From: Ailanthus altissimus
Taxonomy: Eukaryota > Streptophyta > Magnoliopsida > Sapindales > Simaroubaceae
DNA: 64,000 nt
Direction: 5' to 3'
Assembly (NCBI GenBank): GCA_946807835.1
Contig: OX327699.1
Span: 2,783,001 to 2,847,000 of the forward strand
Below the pieces are notes generated by a model. It saw only the letters and a list, made by a program, of their open reading frames with translations, did not search any database and had not been told where the DNA came from. The translations under genes and the position numbers were made by a program. Shown piece after piece: positions 1 to 11,579 of this stretch; within the stretch, counting starts at the first letter, position 1, and each line of letters starts with the position of its first letter.

Positions 1-2144
1 TATGAATAATGTATTCACAGAGATGACCAAACGTACTAGAATGTACATCACATCCCTTTAATGAGATTGAAGTAGTGAGTACATTAACAGTATTTTTCGT
101 TTGTTTAAGGAGAATGAGATTCTCACTCACTATAGTCCTCTAGGTATTCTTTAACATAATGATGTTTATGAAATAAGGAATCGAACTTTATTAGATATGG
201 TTCGATTGATGGTGAGTGTTACCGATCTATATCTGTGGGTATATGCTCTAAAGATAACTGCTTATTAAGTAAATTTTTTATAAGAAGTTGTTCCTTCCAT
301 TCTGTATGAGATACAGAAATGAAGGAAGCTATTTCTTAAATATGTTAAGACTTTGGGTTATCCTGCTTATGTAAGAGTTACACAGTAGGGTATCTTGTTT
401 TGTAAGAGTTACTTAGCAAGATAAACAAACCCAAGAGGTACAAGTATAGGTTTATATAGTATCCTGTGAATTAAATAGGATACTAGTTCTATGATTCAGA
501 GAAGCGGAATGTGTTTGTTTCTTGGTATACCACTATTCTAGAGAAAGAGTTTATCATGGATCGTAGGAATCATAGAAATATTGAACTTGGTGAAGTCAAT
601 CTATAAATCAATGAACAAAGGATAGGAACTCAGGCTCAATTAAGCAGTTGCCTTTTAGCACACTCTCCAAATAGGTCGGAAAGGATGTCTAAGCCACCTT
701 TTAGGTATGGATGATGCCTGAAGATGAACTTTGAGTTTTCTTGGTAGAAGAAAATCATCCATATCCTATATGGAGTTGATGTTAGACATCAATTAAGGAT
801 GCAGCAAGAAGCCATAAAAATAAACATTGACTATATGCATCAGAATCAAGTTCTGAACTTGGTTAAGCTACTTGTGAAAATTGTTCTCATTGATTATAAA
901 GGGTTTACAAAGAGGTATTGGGAGCCATATGGAAGGTAGAGACCTTCTAGGCTCTGTATTGGTTCTAGAAAGGTAATCCTCAGTGATCTGGGATCAACTA
1001 AGAGTGAACTTTTGGACCAGTATTGATGCTAAAGTCAATTAGGATGTTATTAGCTCTTGTAGCATATTATGACTTTGAGGTTTGGCAAATGGATGTAAGA
1101 AAGGTATTCCAGAATGAATACCTTAAGTAAGAGATATTTATGGAACAGCCTGAAGGTTTTACGTCCAGTCAGACTTCTGGTCTAGTATGCATGAAAGGTC
1201 AGTGAGAGCATAATAGTCTTCTTGATGCTCTTTGTTAATGACATATTAGTCATTGAGAATGATGTCAGTATGTTATAATCGGTTAAAAGTAACTCGTGAG
1301 TGTTTCTCCGTGAAATATTTAGGAGAGGCTTTCTTTTTACTAGGTATAAAGCTTTATACAGATAGAGTTAGGAAGCTAATAGGACTCTCACAAATCATTT
1401 CACATCAATAGACCTAGTGTTCATATTTTGAGGAGGATGTCTCTTCAGATGGAAGATAAGAGATTTAGAATGTCTAACACACTAGATACATCAGCTCTCG
1501 GAGATTGATGTATGCTATAATGTGTTTGAGACCTGAGATTAATTTGGCTGTAAGAGTTACGAGCCAATTTTAGTCTAATTCAAGTAACCATCATTTGATG
1601 GTAGTCAAACATATCTTAAGGTACTTTGAGGATACAAATGATAAGTTTCTCAAATATGGAGAAAGTAACTTACGAATGAGAAGACGCATGGAGTTAGACT
1701 TCTAGTTTGATTTAGATGATAGAGAATCTACATCTGAGAATGTGCTTATTCTCAATAGTACTAAGTGAGTTAGAATTGCACCAAACTGGGATTAACTGCT
1801 TATCAAAGTACGTAGTGGAAGCGACAGTGAGGATTTGTAGGTTTATTGCTAGCATTGAAAGTGTTCTAAAACAGATGGATCATATCCTATAATTTTGCGA
1901 TAAAACAAGGTCATAGTACAAGCTGAAGTGCCAAGAGGACACCAGTACTCTAATTATGTGGAGATGAGTCTCACATGGCTAAAGGTATCTTAGCTGAAGG
2001 AGATGTGATTATTTATAGAAGTGCTCTATAAATAATTTAGTGGACTCACCATCTAAAGGCCATGACTCTTAAAGTGTTTATGAAACACGTAGAGTCGGTG
2101 TGTATGAGATGCCATCAGGAATGGCACTAAAGCAAGTGGGAGAT
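1..2144 (+). mobile_element. Ty1/copia pol remnant (integrase to RNase H), plus strand
   Basis: Decayed coding region of a Ty1/copia retrotransposon, entering from the left edge. With frameshifts and stops, the plus strand still reads the end of integrase (TLGYPAYVRVTQ near 350-390), then reverse transcriptase (MLKSIRMLLALVAYYDFEVW near 1025-1085, followed by a degenerate FLNGYL-type segment and EQPEGF near 1145-1160), then RNase H near 1780-2110. It ends in a purine tract and an LTR, as expected for the 3' end of pol. No frame is open for more than a short stretch, so it is a fossil. The 5' end lies outside the window. It is closely related to the minus-strand element at 4159-11100. Confidence 0.85.
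2130..2144 (+). other. Polypurine tract of the plus-strand copia element
   Basis: AAGCAAGTGGGAGAT lies directly before the TGTTAGGATTGG start of the LTR. Its mirror is found on the minus strand just above 4744 (AAGCTAGAGC-free version AAGTGGGAGT next to TGTTGGGG), which supports a shared plus-strand priming site in both elements. Confidence 0.75.
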
Positions 2145-4158
2145 TGTTAGGATTGGTGCTTATGTGTCATCCCTGAATGTACATATACTTGTATATTTAT
2201 ACAAGTGTACATTCACATTAAATCTCTAATATCTATTAATATTGTACTATGCAATGTAACGTTACAAACATTGTAGATCTGAAGGAGTTCAGATCAGATC
2301 TAAAATAGTTTAGATAAGAGCTCATGGTTAGCCATACTGAGAGATATAAATGTTAAATGTTAGCATAGTTAAGTGTTAGCTGGTTATAATACTCAGGAGA
2401 TCCAAGAGTTGGAGCATTGTTTGTAATAGGACATAGACTGGGAATATGCTAGTAACTATATAGTTGCAAGAGTTACAATCGGGTGTCAGAAAATGATAGC
2501 TGCGTAAGTATATTCTCGAATAATTATCCCTGATCTATTTCTGCCGATGCAGGTCTGTCGGTAGATACCTTAAATATAGATCAGCATATGTCGTACCTAT
2601 AAAGTATAGATGATCGTTCCTAGTCGACCATGAGCTTGGAGCTCGTATTGACATATGGATATCCAGATAGGACTGCATATAAGACAGACTCATGAGGGCC
2701 TCCAATAGACATCCAGATAGGGTGCTCTCGAGTTGAGTAGTATACGTGGTCCTTTGACCTGAGTGCCACGATCGACTTATAAGTGATCCACCATACTTTG
2801 GTTCCACGTATGTCATAGACCTTTCACGGTGTGACCGCTGGGTGTCGCTGGGTATAGTTTGATGCTTATGGAGTCCAGTGTGTACAGATATGGGATCCGT
2901 CAGCTCATATAGGGAGTTTGATATCCAGAAACTTCGAGACTATATCTTAAAAAATCTTATGGCCACAAGTATCAATCTCAGGAAAGAGTTCTACCAGGAT
3001 AAAACAATATGGCAAATGAGGTTGCGCATATTGTTCAGTGAGATACGAATCTGGAGATAAAATATGAATGAGCACTGGAGATTTGACGGTGATAATCTAT
3101 ATCCCCGCACATCCAGGATATCATGATAGAAGGACTATACATATGTGTTGTAACATCAGCTTGCATGGTTCAACGCACTGATTTATATATCCGTGACATG
3201 TACGTGGGGCATTGCTCACAGACTCATAGAATAATTCCATTTGATGAATCGGGCGTAGGACTTAGGGAGTTCCGCGATATGGAGTGTATATATTGTGCAC
3301 TAGGGCAGCGTGCTAGATTAAATTATTTAATCCAGCAATACTATAGGAATACGTGTGTGTCTGTATTTAAGTGTTAAATACAAAAATTAGTTAATAATTT
3401 TTATTTACTAATTGTATTATGACACGTGGCATATTGTCAACCCTAAGTTGAGTTTACCTAAGTGTGAAATTTGATGGGACCCACTAAAGGGTAAACTTGG
3501 TAATTATTCATAAAGAGCAAAATGGTAATTACTCACTTTGATTATTTAATAGTTAAATAATCAAAATATCTCTCTTATTATGTAATATAATATATTATAT
3601 TATATATATATAAAGAGAGAGAGAGAGAGAGAGAGAAAGAAAGAAAAAGTTAGTGTATGGCCATTTAGCCGAGAAAGAAAAGAGAAGAAATGGAGAGGAA
3701 GAAAAGAAGAAGAAGAAAAAGAAAGAAAGAAAAATAAATAGGAGGGAAATGAAATTGTTTCATTTTCTGTATGCTTCCAATTGAAGCAATGGTGTATTGT
3801 TTCAAATTCTCCATTTCTTATCCTTTTGGAGAAAATGATAAAAACACACATCGACCATTTTAGAGTTTAAGATTTAAACCCAGTGCTGCTAATCTAGCTC
3901 ACCAAGCTCACCGAATTGGTGACTAAAATTGCCCGCACGTTGGTCTCTATGCGGACTCCGAGAAAATACATGTATAACGTTACACGTTAAGGTAAGTTTT
4001 CAATCTAACTAATATATTAATGTGATTAACATATTTAATTATTGTGTTTATTGTTTAATTTATACGCTTCTGTCGCGTAAAATATGTATGTGATACGTAT
4101 TTAGGCCATAGACAATTGCACATGCATACACCCACGTGTACTAGATCCGGTGACAACA
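2145..4158 (+). mobile_element. 3' LTR of the plus-strand copia element
   Basis: The LTR starts TGTTAGGATTGGTGC after the PPT and ends near GGTGACAACA (4151-4158), a TG...CA structure of about 2.0 kb. It is recognised by homology to the solo LTR at 48070-50632 in opposite orientation. Shared blocks include TGTTRGGATT at the start, the GATCTGAA(G/A)GAGTTCAGATC palindromic stretch near 2276-2300, the CCTGATCTATTT block near 2530, and the CTTCYGTYGCGTA block near 4067. It contains a GA-rich microsatellite (about 3612-3730). The right end is inferred from where homology to the minus-oriented LTR begins (GAACCTAAGTATAGTGGATC). Short open frames inside it (2535-3377, 3600-3851) have no coding features. 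Confidence 0.7.
3612..3730. repeat. GA/AAG-rich simple repeat inside the LTR
   Basis: A (GA)n run of about 22 bases followed by degenerate GAAA/GAAGAA repeats, directly after an AT-rich TATATAATA stretch. It resembles the purine-rich leader that follows the promoter in many plant LTRs. Confidence 0.8.
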
Positions 4159-4744
4159 GAACCTAAGTATAGTGGATCACTCATAAGACAATCGTGGTAC
4201 TTAAGTTTAAGGACCACAAATACTACTCAACTCGAGAAGACCCTCCACTGACGGATTTATGAGAAATCTATTGGAGGTCTTCTTTGAGTCTAGTTCAGTA
4301 TCTAGTCCTTACTAAATACATGTATATCTATATGAGCTTCCACTAAGCTCGTGGTTTGCTAAGATTGACCATCTGGACTATCCAAATATGGACATACACT
4401 GATTTATATTAATTGGTTCCATATGATAGACCCTACATCGGTGTAAATAGATCATAAACATTTAATTTGAGAACATATTTACACAATAATATTTCTTAGC
4501 AACACTTGGAATTATTTGTAACTAGGTCATTGCAATTATATTCTCAAGTCTTTATCCTATTTTAGACAAAGATTTAACTCTTTAGACTTGATCTAAACTC
4601 TTTCAATACAATGTCTGAAATGTTACAAGCATCTTACCTTAATAAAAATAATTAGTGATTTAATGAAATATTTATTTATTACATAAGTATAAAAATACAA
4701 TATTCATACAAAATTAGAATGGTACATGAGCACAAACCCCAACA
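4159..4744 (-). mobile_element. Truncated 3' LTR of the minus-strand copia element
   Basis: Read on the minus strand, this LTR starts TGTTGGGGTTTGTGCTCATG at 4744, immediately after the PPT. It matches the first roughly 600 bases of the solo LTR at 48070-50632 (shared blocks: AAGATGCTTRTAACATTT, GAGTTTAGATC, the GGATCACTCA block). It stops where the plus-strand LTR ends at 4158. The missing distal part suggests that the plus-strand element inserted into this LTR; the remainder would lie left of the window. Confidence 0.65.
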
Positions 4745-4763
4745 ACTCCCACTTGCTCTAGTG

Positions 4764-5425
4764 TCATTCGTAATGGTATCTAATACCTAATGACTCCACG
4801 TGTTTCTCAAACACTTTTGGAGTTAAGGCCTTAATGAGTGGGTCTACTACATTATTTACAGAATAAACTCTATAAAATACAACATTTTCTCGAGCCAAGA
4901 TTTCTCTAACAATGTGGTATTTTCTCTCCATATTTTTAGATCTCTGGTGTGCTCTTAGCTCTTTCGCCTGTGCTATGGCCCCGTTGTTGTCGTAATATAA
5001 TGGGATAGGATCCACTAAACTTGGGACTATACCAGGTTCTGCGATAAACTTCTTTATCCACACTGCTTCTTTTACTGCTTCTAAAGCTGTAATATATTCT
5101 GCCTCTGTGGTAGAATCAGCTGTGGATCCCTGTTTGACACTCTTCCAACTTATGGCGGCACCATTGAGAATAAACACATATCTGGATCATCCAAATCAGA
5201 CTAAAAGTCTAAGTCAATGTACCCTCTTACCTGTAAGTCATTTTATTTATATATGAGAAACTTATCCTTTGTACCCTTAAGGTATTTAAGGACATGTTTG
5301 ACTGTCATCCAATAGTTGTCACCTGGATCAGACTGATACCGGCTCGTAACACTTACAGCCATACTGATATCAGGTATCGTACACATCAAGCTTCCAATAG
5401 CTGATGCATAAGGAATGTTAAACAT
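4764..5425 (-). pseudogene. Copia RNase H domain remnant
   Basis: Two minus-strand open pieces. 5425-5243 carries the end of the RT connection (IPYASAIGSLM, PDISMAVSVTSRYQSDPG, LKYLKGTKD). 5177-4764 carries the RNase H part (GAAISWKSVKQGSTADSTTE, AEYITALEAVKEAVWIKKFI, then a YYDNNGAIAQAKE segment and ALTPKVFEKHVE). The QGSTADSTTEAEY signature is characteristic of copia RNase H. A stretch between the two pieces (about 5178-5242) is out of frame. Confidence 0.85.
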
Positions 5426-5439
5426 TCTAACCCTCTCAT

Positions 5440-6290
5440 CTTCCTTCTAATGACACATTTCCCTCGAAAGATGAATGTCATGTCTAAAAAGTATATTAAG
5501 TGTCTTATAGTTATTAAAACTGTACCTTTCTAAGACACTATTAATGTACGAAGATTGGGAGAGTCTTATAAGCCTCCTAAATTTATCTCTATAAAGCATT
5601 CTATCGAGTATATAGGAATCCTCTCCCAATTCTTTCATGGAGAAATTCTTACTAAGGTAACTTCTTACTAACTGTAACATACCGATATCATTTTCAATGA
5701 TTAGTATGTCATCCACATAAAGAATTAAGAAGACAACCATGCTCCTACTGATCTTTTTATACACACATACCTCTTTTTCGTTTTTGATGAAACCAGACCC
5801 TCTGATTACCTCATCAAAGCGAAGATTTCAGCTTCGGGAAGCTTGTTTAAGTCCATAAATGGACTTCTTCATTTTGCATACAAAACTAGAATAATGGCTG
5901 GATGCAAAACCTTCAGGCTGTTCTATGAATATCTCTTCCTCGAGATATCCATTCAGGAATGTTGTTTTTATATCCATCTACTAAATTTCAAAGTCATAGT
6001 ACACATCAATTGCCAATAAAATATTTATTGACTTAAACATTGCATCTGGTGCAAAGGTTTTCTCAAAATCAATCCTAGATCGTTGAGTATAACCTTTTTC
6101 TCCTAGATGGGCCTTAAAGGTCACTACCTTTCCATCAGGCCCATGCTTCCACTTGTAAACCCATTTACAACCGATAAGAACTATTCCTTCAAGAAGCTCA
6201 ACCAAGTCCCAGAGTTGATTTTGATGCATAGAGTCAATTTCAGACTTCATGGCATTTTGCCATTTTCCCGAATCAATATCCAATATTGCC
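5440..6290 (-). pseudogene. Copia reverse transcriptase remnant
   Basis: Minus strand. 6283-5981 reads the RT start (MDIDSGKWQNAMKSEIDSMH, LIGCKWVYKWKHGPDGK, FAPDAMFKSINILLAI). 5764-5447 carries the catalytic block as VVFLILYVDDILIIEND (the YVDD motif is intact) followed by MLQLVRSYLSKNFSMKELGE. The part between (about 5765-5980) is frameshifted but still shows LNGYLEEEIF-like and EQPEGF-like words. The catalytic motif survives but the frame does not. Confidence 0.88.
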
Positions 6291-6796
6291 TCTCTTTAGG
6301 TCAAATGATCATTTTCTTCCACTAAGAAAACCTCAGAGGTACCTTCAGATATTATACCATACCTTTCAAGTTGCCTCGATATCCTTTGTGACCTAAGTAG
6401 AGGATGTGTAAAAGGTAATTTGCTCTATTAAGCCTGTAGTTCCATCTATGGTTTATTCTGATTGATTTCATTAAGATCAATCTTCCAACAATTCCCACGA
6501 TCTATAAGAAACTGTTTCTCTAGAAAAGTGGCATTCCGAGCAACGAACACATTTCGTTCCTCAGGGTTATAGAACTGGTATCTCATTGAATTCATGGGAT
6601 AACCAATGAACCGATATTTGTACCCTCTGGGTGCAAGTTTATCCTATTGTATAACTTTTACATAAGCAGGATAACCTCAAATCTTAAAATATTTAAATCT
6701 TGGAGTCCTTTCAATCTATATCTCATATGGAGTGGAATGAATGGCTTTAGACAAAACTCTATTTAATACATAAGCAGCAGTATGCAAAGCATAGCC

Positions 6797-7201
6797 CTAA
6801 AGATATTCAGGGAGATTAGTGAAACTCATTATCGATCGAACCATATCTAATAAAGTACAATTCATCCTCGTTGAAATGTCATTGTACTGCAGAGTAGCTG
6901 AAGGACTATACTGAGTAAGAATTTCATTCTCCTTTAAATAATTTAAAATGTTACTACTTATGTATTCACTGCCTTGATCTGATCGAAGGCATTTGACATA
7001 CATACTGGTTTGTTTCTCTACTTCAAGTCTAAATTCCTTGAACTTTTCAAAGGTTTCAGACTTATGTCTCATAACAAACACATAACCATATCATGACAAA
7101 TCATCAATAAAGGTTACAAAGTATTGAAATCCACCCATAGCAGTGTGATTTATTGGACCACATACATCACTATGTATAAGTTCCAATAAACTAGTGGCAC
7201 G
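6797..7201 (-). pseudogene. Copia integrase remnant (C-terminal side of the LTR insertion)
   Basis: Reads RATSLLELIHSDVCGPIN just left of the solo LTR, then FVMRHKSETFEKFKEF, CLRSDQGSEYISSNILNYLK and YSPSATLQYNDISTRMNCTL on the minus strand. These are the copia integrase core (DVCGPI with the first Asp, DQGSEY with the second Asp). A stop near 7083 breaks the frame. The reading joins in frame to the GAG-pre-integrase piece across the inserted LTR once one copy of the 5-bp duplication is ignored. Confidence 0.85.
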
Positions 7202-7206
7202 GTGTC

Positions 7207-8610
7207 TGATAGGAGCATAAAAGCACTAGTAGAATTTGTACTTAACTTTTGTATTTTGCTCTAAATCATAGGTATTTGACTATTTAATTGTGTTTTCTGA
7301 TCATAAACAGATGTACAATGGAAAATGTGACGCATAGGAGCAAACGGAAGGCAAATCGGAGGTCAAACGAAGAAGTTAAGCTCAAAATACGAAAGTAGCG
7401 CAGCAGCAGGTGGCTGGGCGCCGCGGCGCCCAGAGATGAGGGCCACAGCGCCCAGAACAGCGAGTGAGCGCCACTAGCGCTGCGGCACTCGTTGACATCT
7501 TGACAGACCTGTGTTCATGCCCAGCGCTGCGGCGCCCGTGCGGATGTTTAAATACCCTTCTAAACTTGCCTATTGATGGGGGATTCGAAACTCCTCGTGC
7601 CTAGGGTTTCTCATAGCAACAAAAACACTCTTTTGAAGAAAAAATAGAGAGACTTAGTAAAAGAATAACACAAACAACAAACACACATTCAAGCCAAGAG
7701 ATCAAGGTGAAGTTATTAAAGATTGAAGATTGGGGAATCAACTCTTGAGCAATCAAGACAAGAGGAAGAAGAACAACTCAGGGCATCACTTGTTTTGTTT
7801 TATTCCTTACTTTTAAGAGATGATTTCGTTCATTATATTTTCATACTTTTGCTTTGATATTCTTGTTTTGAACATGAGCTAATTGTTTTTTATCTAGGGT
7901 TAGACGTTATTAAACCTAGTCTGTAATTGATTCTTTTAATCTCTTAGTTATGAACTTTTATCCCTTAATTGATTCAATCTATCTATGCTTAATGCTTTCA
8001 TTATACTTGATCACTATTTTGATTATTTAGGAACCATGATAACTTTGACGAAAGGAATCATGTGTTTAGCTTATGGTAGATTGATACATGATCATAGGGT
8101 AATATCATTGAGTTCCATCTAGGATAGACATATACCTAGGCGGCATGTATGGTTTGATTAGACTTAATCTTAATGAGTTGCAGCTTATTCGGATTACCAT
8201 AGACATATAGGTAATTGTTAAGGTGTGATATTATCATTCGACTGTCAACCGAAGCTTATGATGAAATCAGTGTCTAGCCAATCAATTGGTAAAAAGAAAA
8301 TAACTAAACGGTTAAAGGGTTCAGTGAACTACTAGGGGATGCGTCGATACCCTAGATTACTTATCAATTGAGTGAATTCTATCTCTAAGTATTTACAATA
8401 TTTTAATTAGGCTCAGTTCAATAGCAATAATTTAGTTAGTTAAACTCTATCCTTGAAGCTAGTCTGGATAAAGGTAAGGTAGAGTAATTTTAGTATTCGA
8501 TTGAAGAAAATAGAAACAGTAGTCTTTGTGGGATCGATAATCTGGACTTAGTCCTATATTACTTGATACAAAAAGCGTGCACTTGCGCTAGGTCATTAAA
8601 ATAGACATCA
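7207..8610 (+). mobile_element. Solo LTR inserted in copia integrase (TSD GTGTC)
   Basis: A 1404-bp TG...CA sequence flanked by perfect GTGTC duplications at 7202-7206 and 8611-8615. It has no internal domain, so it is a solo LTR. In plus orientation it has a GC-rich block (about 7395-7545) with repeated GCGCC/GGCGCC words, a TTTAAATACC promoter-like box near 7547, a CTAGGGTTTC leader, and a GTGCACTTGCGC end similar to Athila-group Ty3/gypsy LTRs. Family assignment to the Athila group is an inference from that end. The insertion point lies inside the integrase reading frame of the minus-strand copia element. Confidence 0.85.
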
Positions 8611-9180
8611 GTGTCCAATACCAATAAAAGAAGATTTGGTCATCTTTCTTTGAATACATAATTCACAAACTAGATAAGGTTCTATGGTTAAATTAGGTAT
8701 TCGACCATCCTTAACCAGATGGGATAGGCGTCTAACGCCTATATGACCCAATCTCATATGCCACAATTCTATTTTATTAAAAGTTCCCAAACTACTTGCT
8801 GTGTTTATCTGTACATTCATGACATTTTGTGTTGTATTAAAAATATAATGATCATTAATTAACTGACAATCAGCTATCAAAATATTATGCATATCATATA
8901 AACATAAGGAATGATTCTGTATATATATATGATAACCCTCATTATCAAGTACAGGAAAGGATACTATTTATCTTAAAATACAGGGTACAAAAAGATAGTT
9001 ATATAACACTATAGTTCTATTACATGAGAGATGTAAATCAAAATGTCCCACAGCCTTAACCTGAAGGAAATCTCTATTTTCAACACGAAGCTGAATCTCT
9101 CCCGGCTGTAACAGTCTAACTTTTCTCAGACCCTGCAATATATTACAGATGTAAGAAGGAGAAGCAGTATCCAATGCCCA
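8608..9180 (-). pseudogene. Copia protease/GAG-pre-integrase remnant
   Basis: 8892-8608 reads LWHMRLGHIGVRRLSHLVKD and CELCIQRKMTKSSFIGIGH, the GAG-pre-integrase zinc-binding segment (H...H...C..C). Upstream, 9174-8968 reads a protease-like stretch (DTASPSYICNILQGLRKVR, in place of the usual D-S/T-G-A-S-x-H-I). The DTASPSYI segment retains the first Asp position but not a standard DSGAS motif. Frameshifts separate the blocks. Confidence 0.75.
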
Positions 9181-9249
9181 ATCAGTATTAGCATCATATG
9201 CTAAAGAAATGTAAATAATAGGTAAACATATACCTGAAGGATTCGTCTT

Positions 9250-9993
9250 TATTGAGGCAAAGCATCTCTGGCAATTTCTCTTCTAGTGTCCTTCTTTACA
9301 ACAGTGGAAATATTTTCTTTTATCTTTATTTTGTGGTTTCGATATGGGTCACCTTTGAGGACCAATCCTAGGTCGTGCCTCACCTTTTTTTCTTCTTTCC
9401 TTTAGGCTTCCAAGAAGCCGTAGGAATAGAAGATGAAGCACCCTGAAAAAAAATTGATGATCCCATTTTGCTCATGTCCTCTTCTGCTATCTTCAATATA
9501 CTATGAAGTTCAGCATAAGATGGGGTCATTCCTTGCATATTAAAATTCATTATGAACTGTCTGAAAGATCCCGAAAGCAGATAGAGAATCAAACTATTCC
9601 CCAGATTTTTATTCAATGTAATATCCATCGTCTTCAACCTCTTGATTATAGAAATCATATTAAGGACATGGGACTGACTGGACTACCTTCAAAACATCTA
9701 CACTAAAAAGGCGATTTAGAAACCCTATATGCCTCAACCTGAGGATGGTCGCCAAACAGCTCCTTCAGATGGAGCATAATGCTAAAAGCATCACTCATAT
9801 GAACATACTCTCTTTGTAAAACTAAAGATATAAAGGCAAGGACATAAGATCTAACTTTTAAATCATCATCTAACCATTTCTGATAAGTCACCCTCTTCTC
9901 TAAGGTGGCTTCATCAGAAATTCCTGTGGGCATACGTTGATCTATCACATATCCAAGTTTTTCAAAATTGAGAAAAATTCTCAGATTCATCAA
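9250..9993 (-). pseudogene. Copia gag remnant
   Basis: 9993-9703 reads NFEKLGYVIDQRMPTGISDE, VTYQKWLDDDLKVRSYVLAF and HMSDAFSIMLHLKELFG. 9658-9380 reads ISIIKRLKTMDITLNKNLGN, LLSGSFRQFIMNFNMQGM, ELHSILKIAEEDM and a basic KPKGKKKKR tail. This is the UBN2-type copia gag arrangement. The zinc knuckle that should follow (about 9350-9250) is frameshifted. Confidence 0.8.
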
Positions 9994-10901
9994 TCAGTCT
10001 CTATAGTTTTCAATGCCTTTAAGTTGGTTCGCATCTAATATGCGTGCCAATGGATTAGATGAAGTCATTTTATCTTCACAAGAGAAAATAAAAGATGTTA
10101 GTGGAAAATAAATATTTCAATCGCTAATTTTCATTTTAAATTAAAGATATAATAAAATTATACATTTTTAAATCTAAAATACCCTCCTACTACATTACAT
10201 AATCCCTTAAATCTCTCAAAAAGGAAAACAACAAATCTAAAATACCCTCACACTTCAGCAATATTGGCCATTATAAAATCCAAAAGATAGACAACTTTTG
10301 TCAATTGCATTTTATGCAACTCTTATCACTGATCCTAAATACACCTTATCCTCACGCTTTAACAATATTGGATAAGTGTATTTCAGATTAACTTGTCAAT
10401 AATCAAATATATATTATTAATACTACCCTCACGCTTTAGCAATATTAGGCAATACATTTGCACATATTTTCCTCATCTTATGTTTAACTGGCATAGTCGA
10501 AATCACACCAACCAAAACCCTCACGCTTTAGCAATATTAAGAAACACCGATATGACCTGACTAATACCGTATTGATAAGACGGATCAACATGTAACATTA
10601 TCTCATAATAATGCACAATTAAATCTGATTAAGAGAGATTACTTAATTCTATCCCTATCTCATGGGGCCGTGATTCTTAATTACACATTTTTTTTGTGTA
10701 AACACAACTAACCCCACCAATAGAAATCCCATTGTAATTACCCACACAAACAAATAACCCACAATATTTATCACATTTATAATGATTATAAATTGCAAAA
10801 AATAAACCATTTATTTTTAAACTCTAAAAAATAAATATTTAGAGTAACCGACGTAATTAAATTATGCTGCGTACACTCTAAATATAAGCACACAACACAG
10901 C

Positions 10902-10913
10902 GCTCTGATACCA
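10902..10913 (-). other. Primer binding site (initiator Met tRNA)
   Basis: The minus strand reads TGGTATCAGAGC, the standard plant initiator-Met tRNA complement used by copia elements. It lies four bases inside the TG...CA LTR end that begins at 10918. It fixes the 5' end and orientation of the minus-strand copia element. Confidence 0.92.
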
Positions 10914-10917
10914 ATTT

Positions 10918-11100
10918 TGTTGATGTTGTGTGCGTGTGCACTGTACTACGAGTAAATATATATATATATATATATTAAACAATTTAAAATGTAACATATT
11001 ACGCAGCGAAATTAATATAATACACATTAAAATAATCTCATTACACTAATGAAATTAGGGAACTCACCCTCGAAGCGTGCTTTGAACAAATCTAGTTAGG
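10918..11100 (-). mobile_element. 5' LTR fragment of the minus-strand copia element
   Basis: Starts (plus-strand view) TGTTGATGTTGTGTGCG next to the PBS. It matches the corresponding end of the solo LTR at 48070 (TGTTGTGATATGGTGTGTG and the ACGCARCGRAARTAAT block near 11000). It contains an (AT)n run at about 10957-10976. Homology stops near 11100 (CTAGTTAGG), so about nine tenths of the LTR is missing. Confidence 0.7.
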
Positions 11101-11540
11101 ACGTGGTGGGCTTCCTCAAGCTAGACTAGTAACCTTTCTTTTCATGACTAAAAGGCTGGCCTTTTTGTCAGGCTGTGTGGGGCCTACTAACCTTTTAGTA
11201 CTACCAGCACCAGGATCACCATCCCCTATAGTCACCACTAGTCAAGCACTGGTGCACCCATACAACTAGCTCAGGTTACCTGCACCCCCAAGGAATTGAA
11301 CCACTGACCCTATCTCCATGGAAGCCTTATAGGCCTTTAGAGGTTCGTCTTTGTACCCATCGGGCTGACCAGCCTAATTGGTACAACCATCGAACCTTAA
11401 AAGCTCATAAGGGATGAGAATCTGGGTTCGACATTGGTTTGGGGTATAGGTTACCTGCGGGGGGTGTAAGTGGTACACTAATTGATACCCTAGTGGACCC
11501 AAGGTGTTGGGTGGGCTCCACACACTCTTACATCATTAAC
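11100..11540. other. Unclassified insertion at the truncated LTR; weak SINE-like signs
   Basis: A moderately GC-richer block that interrupts the copia 5' LTR. It holds two Pol III box-B-like strings, GGTTCAATTCC on the minus strand (11292-11302) and GGTTCGACATT on the plus strand (11425-11435). I find no convincing box A, target duplication or A-tail. It could be a SINE pair, a gypsy UTR or an LTR fragment. No reading frame of note. Confidence 0.25.
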
Positions 11541-11579
11541 ATCTAGGTATTCTTATTCTGATGAGCTTTAAGATGCCCA

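Larger units (their letters stand above)
4745..10917 (-). mobile_element. Ty1/copia internal region, minus strand (decayed)
   Basis: Internal region of an old Ty1/copia element bounded by a PPT (4745-4754) and an initiator-Met PBS (10902-10913). Minus-strand order is gag (9993-9380), a zinc-knuckle area (about 9350-9250), protease-like (about 9180-8960), GAG-pre-integrase (8892-8608), integrase (7201-6797), RT (6283-5440) and RNase H (5425-4764). That is the canonical copia order gag-PR-INT-RT-RH. Many stops and frameshifts break it. A 1.4-kb solo LTR splits integrase at 7207-8610. Strand, order and family are secure; nothing here is expected to be functional. Confidence 0.9.

Noticed and set aside
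2535..3377. Frames at 2535-2816, 2878-3060 and 3123-3377 as genes
   Set aside because: They lie wholly inside a copia LTR whose homologue at 48070-50632 does not conserve them.
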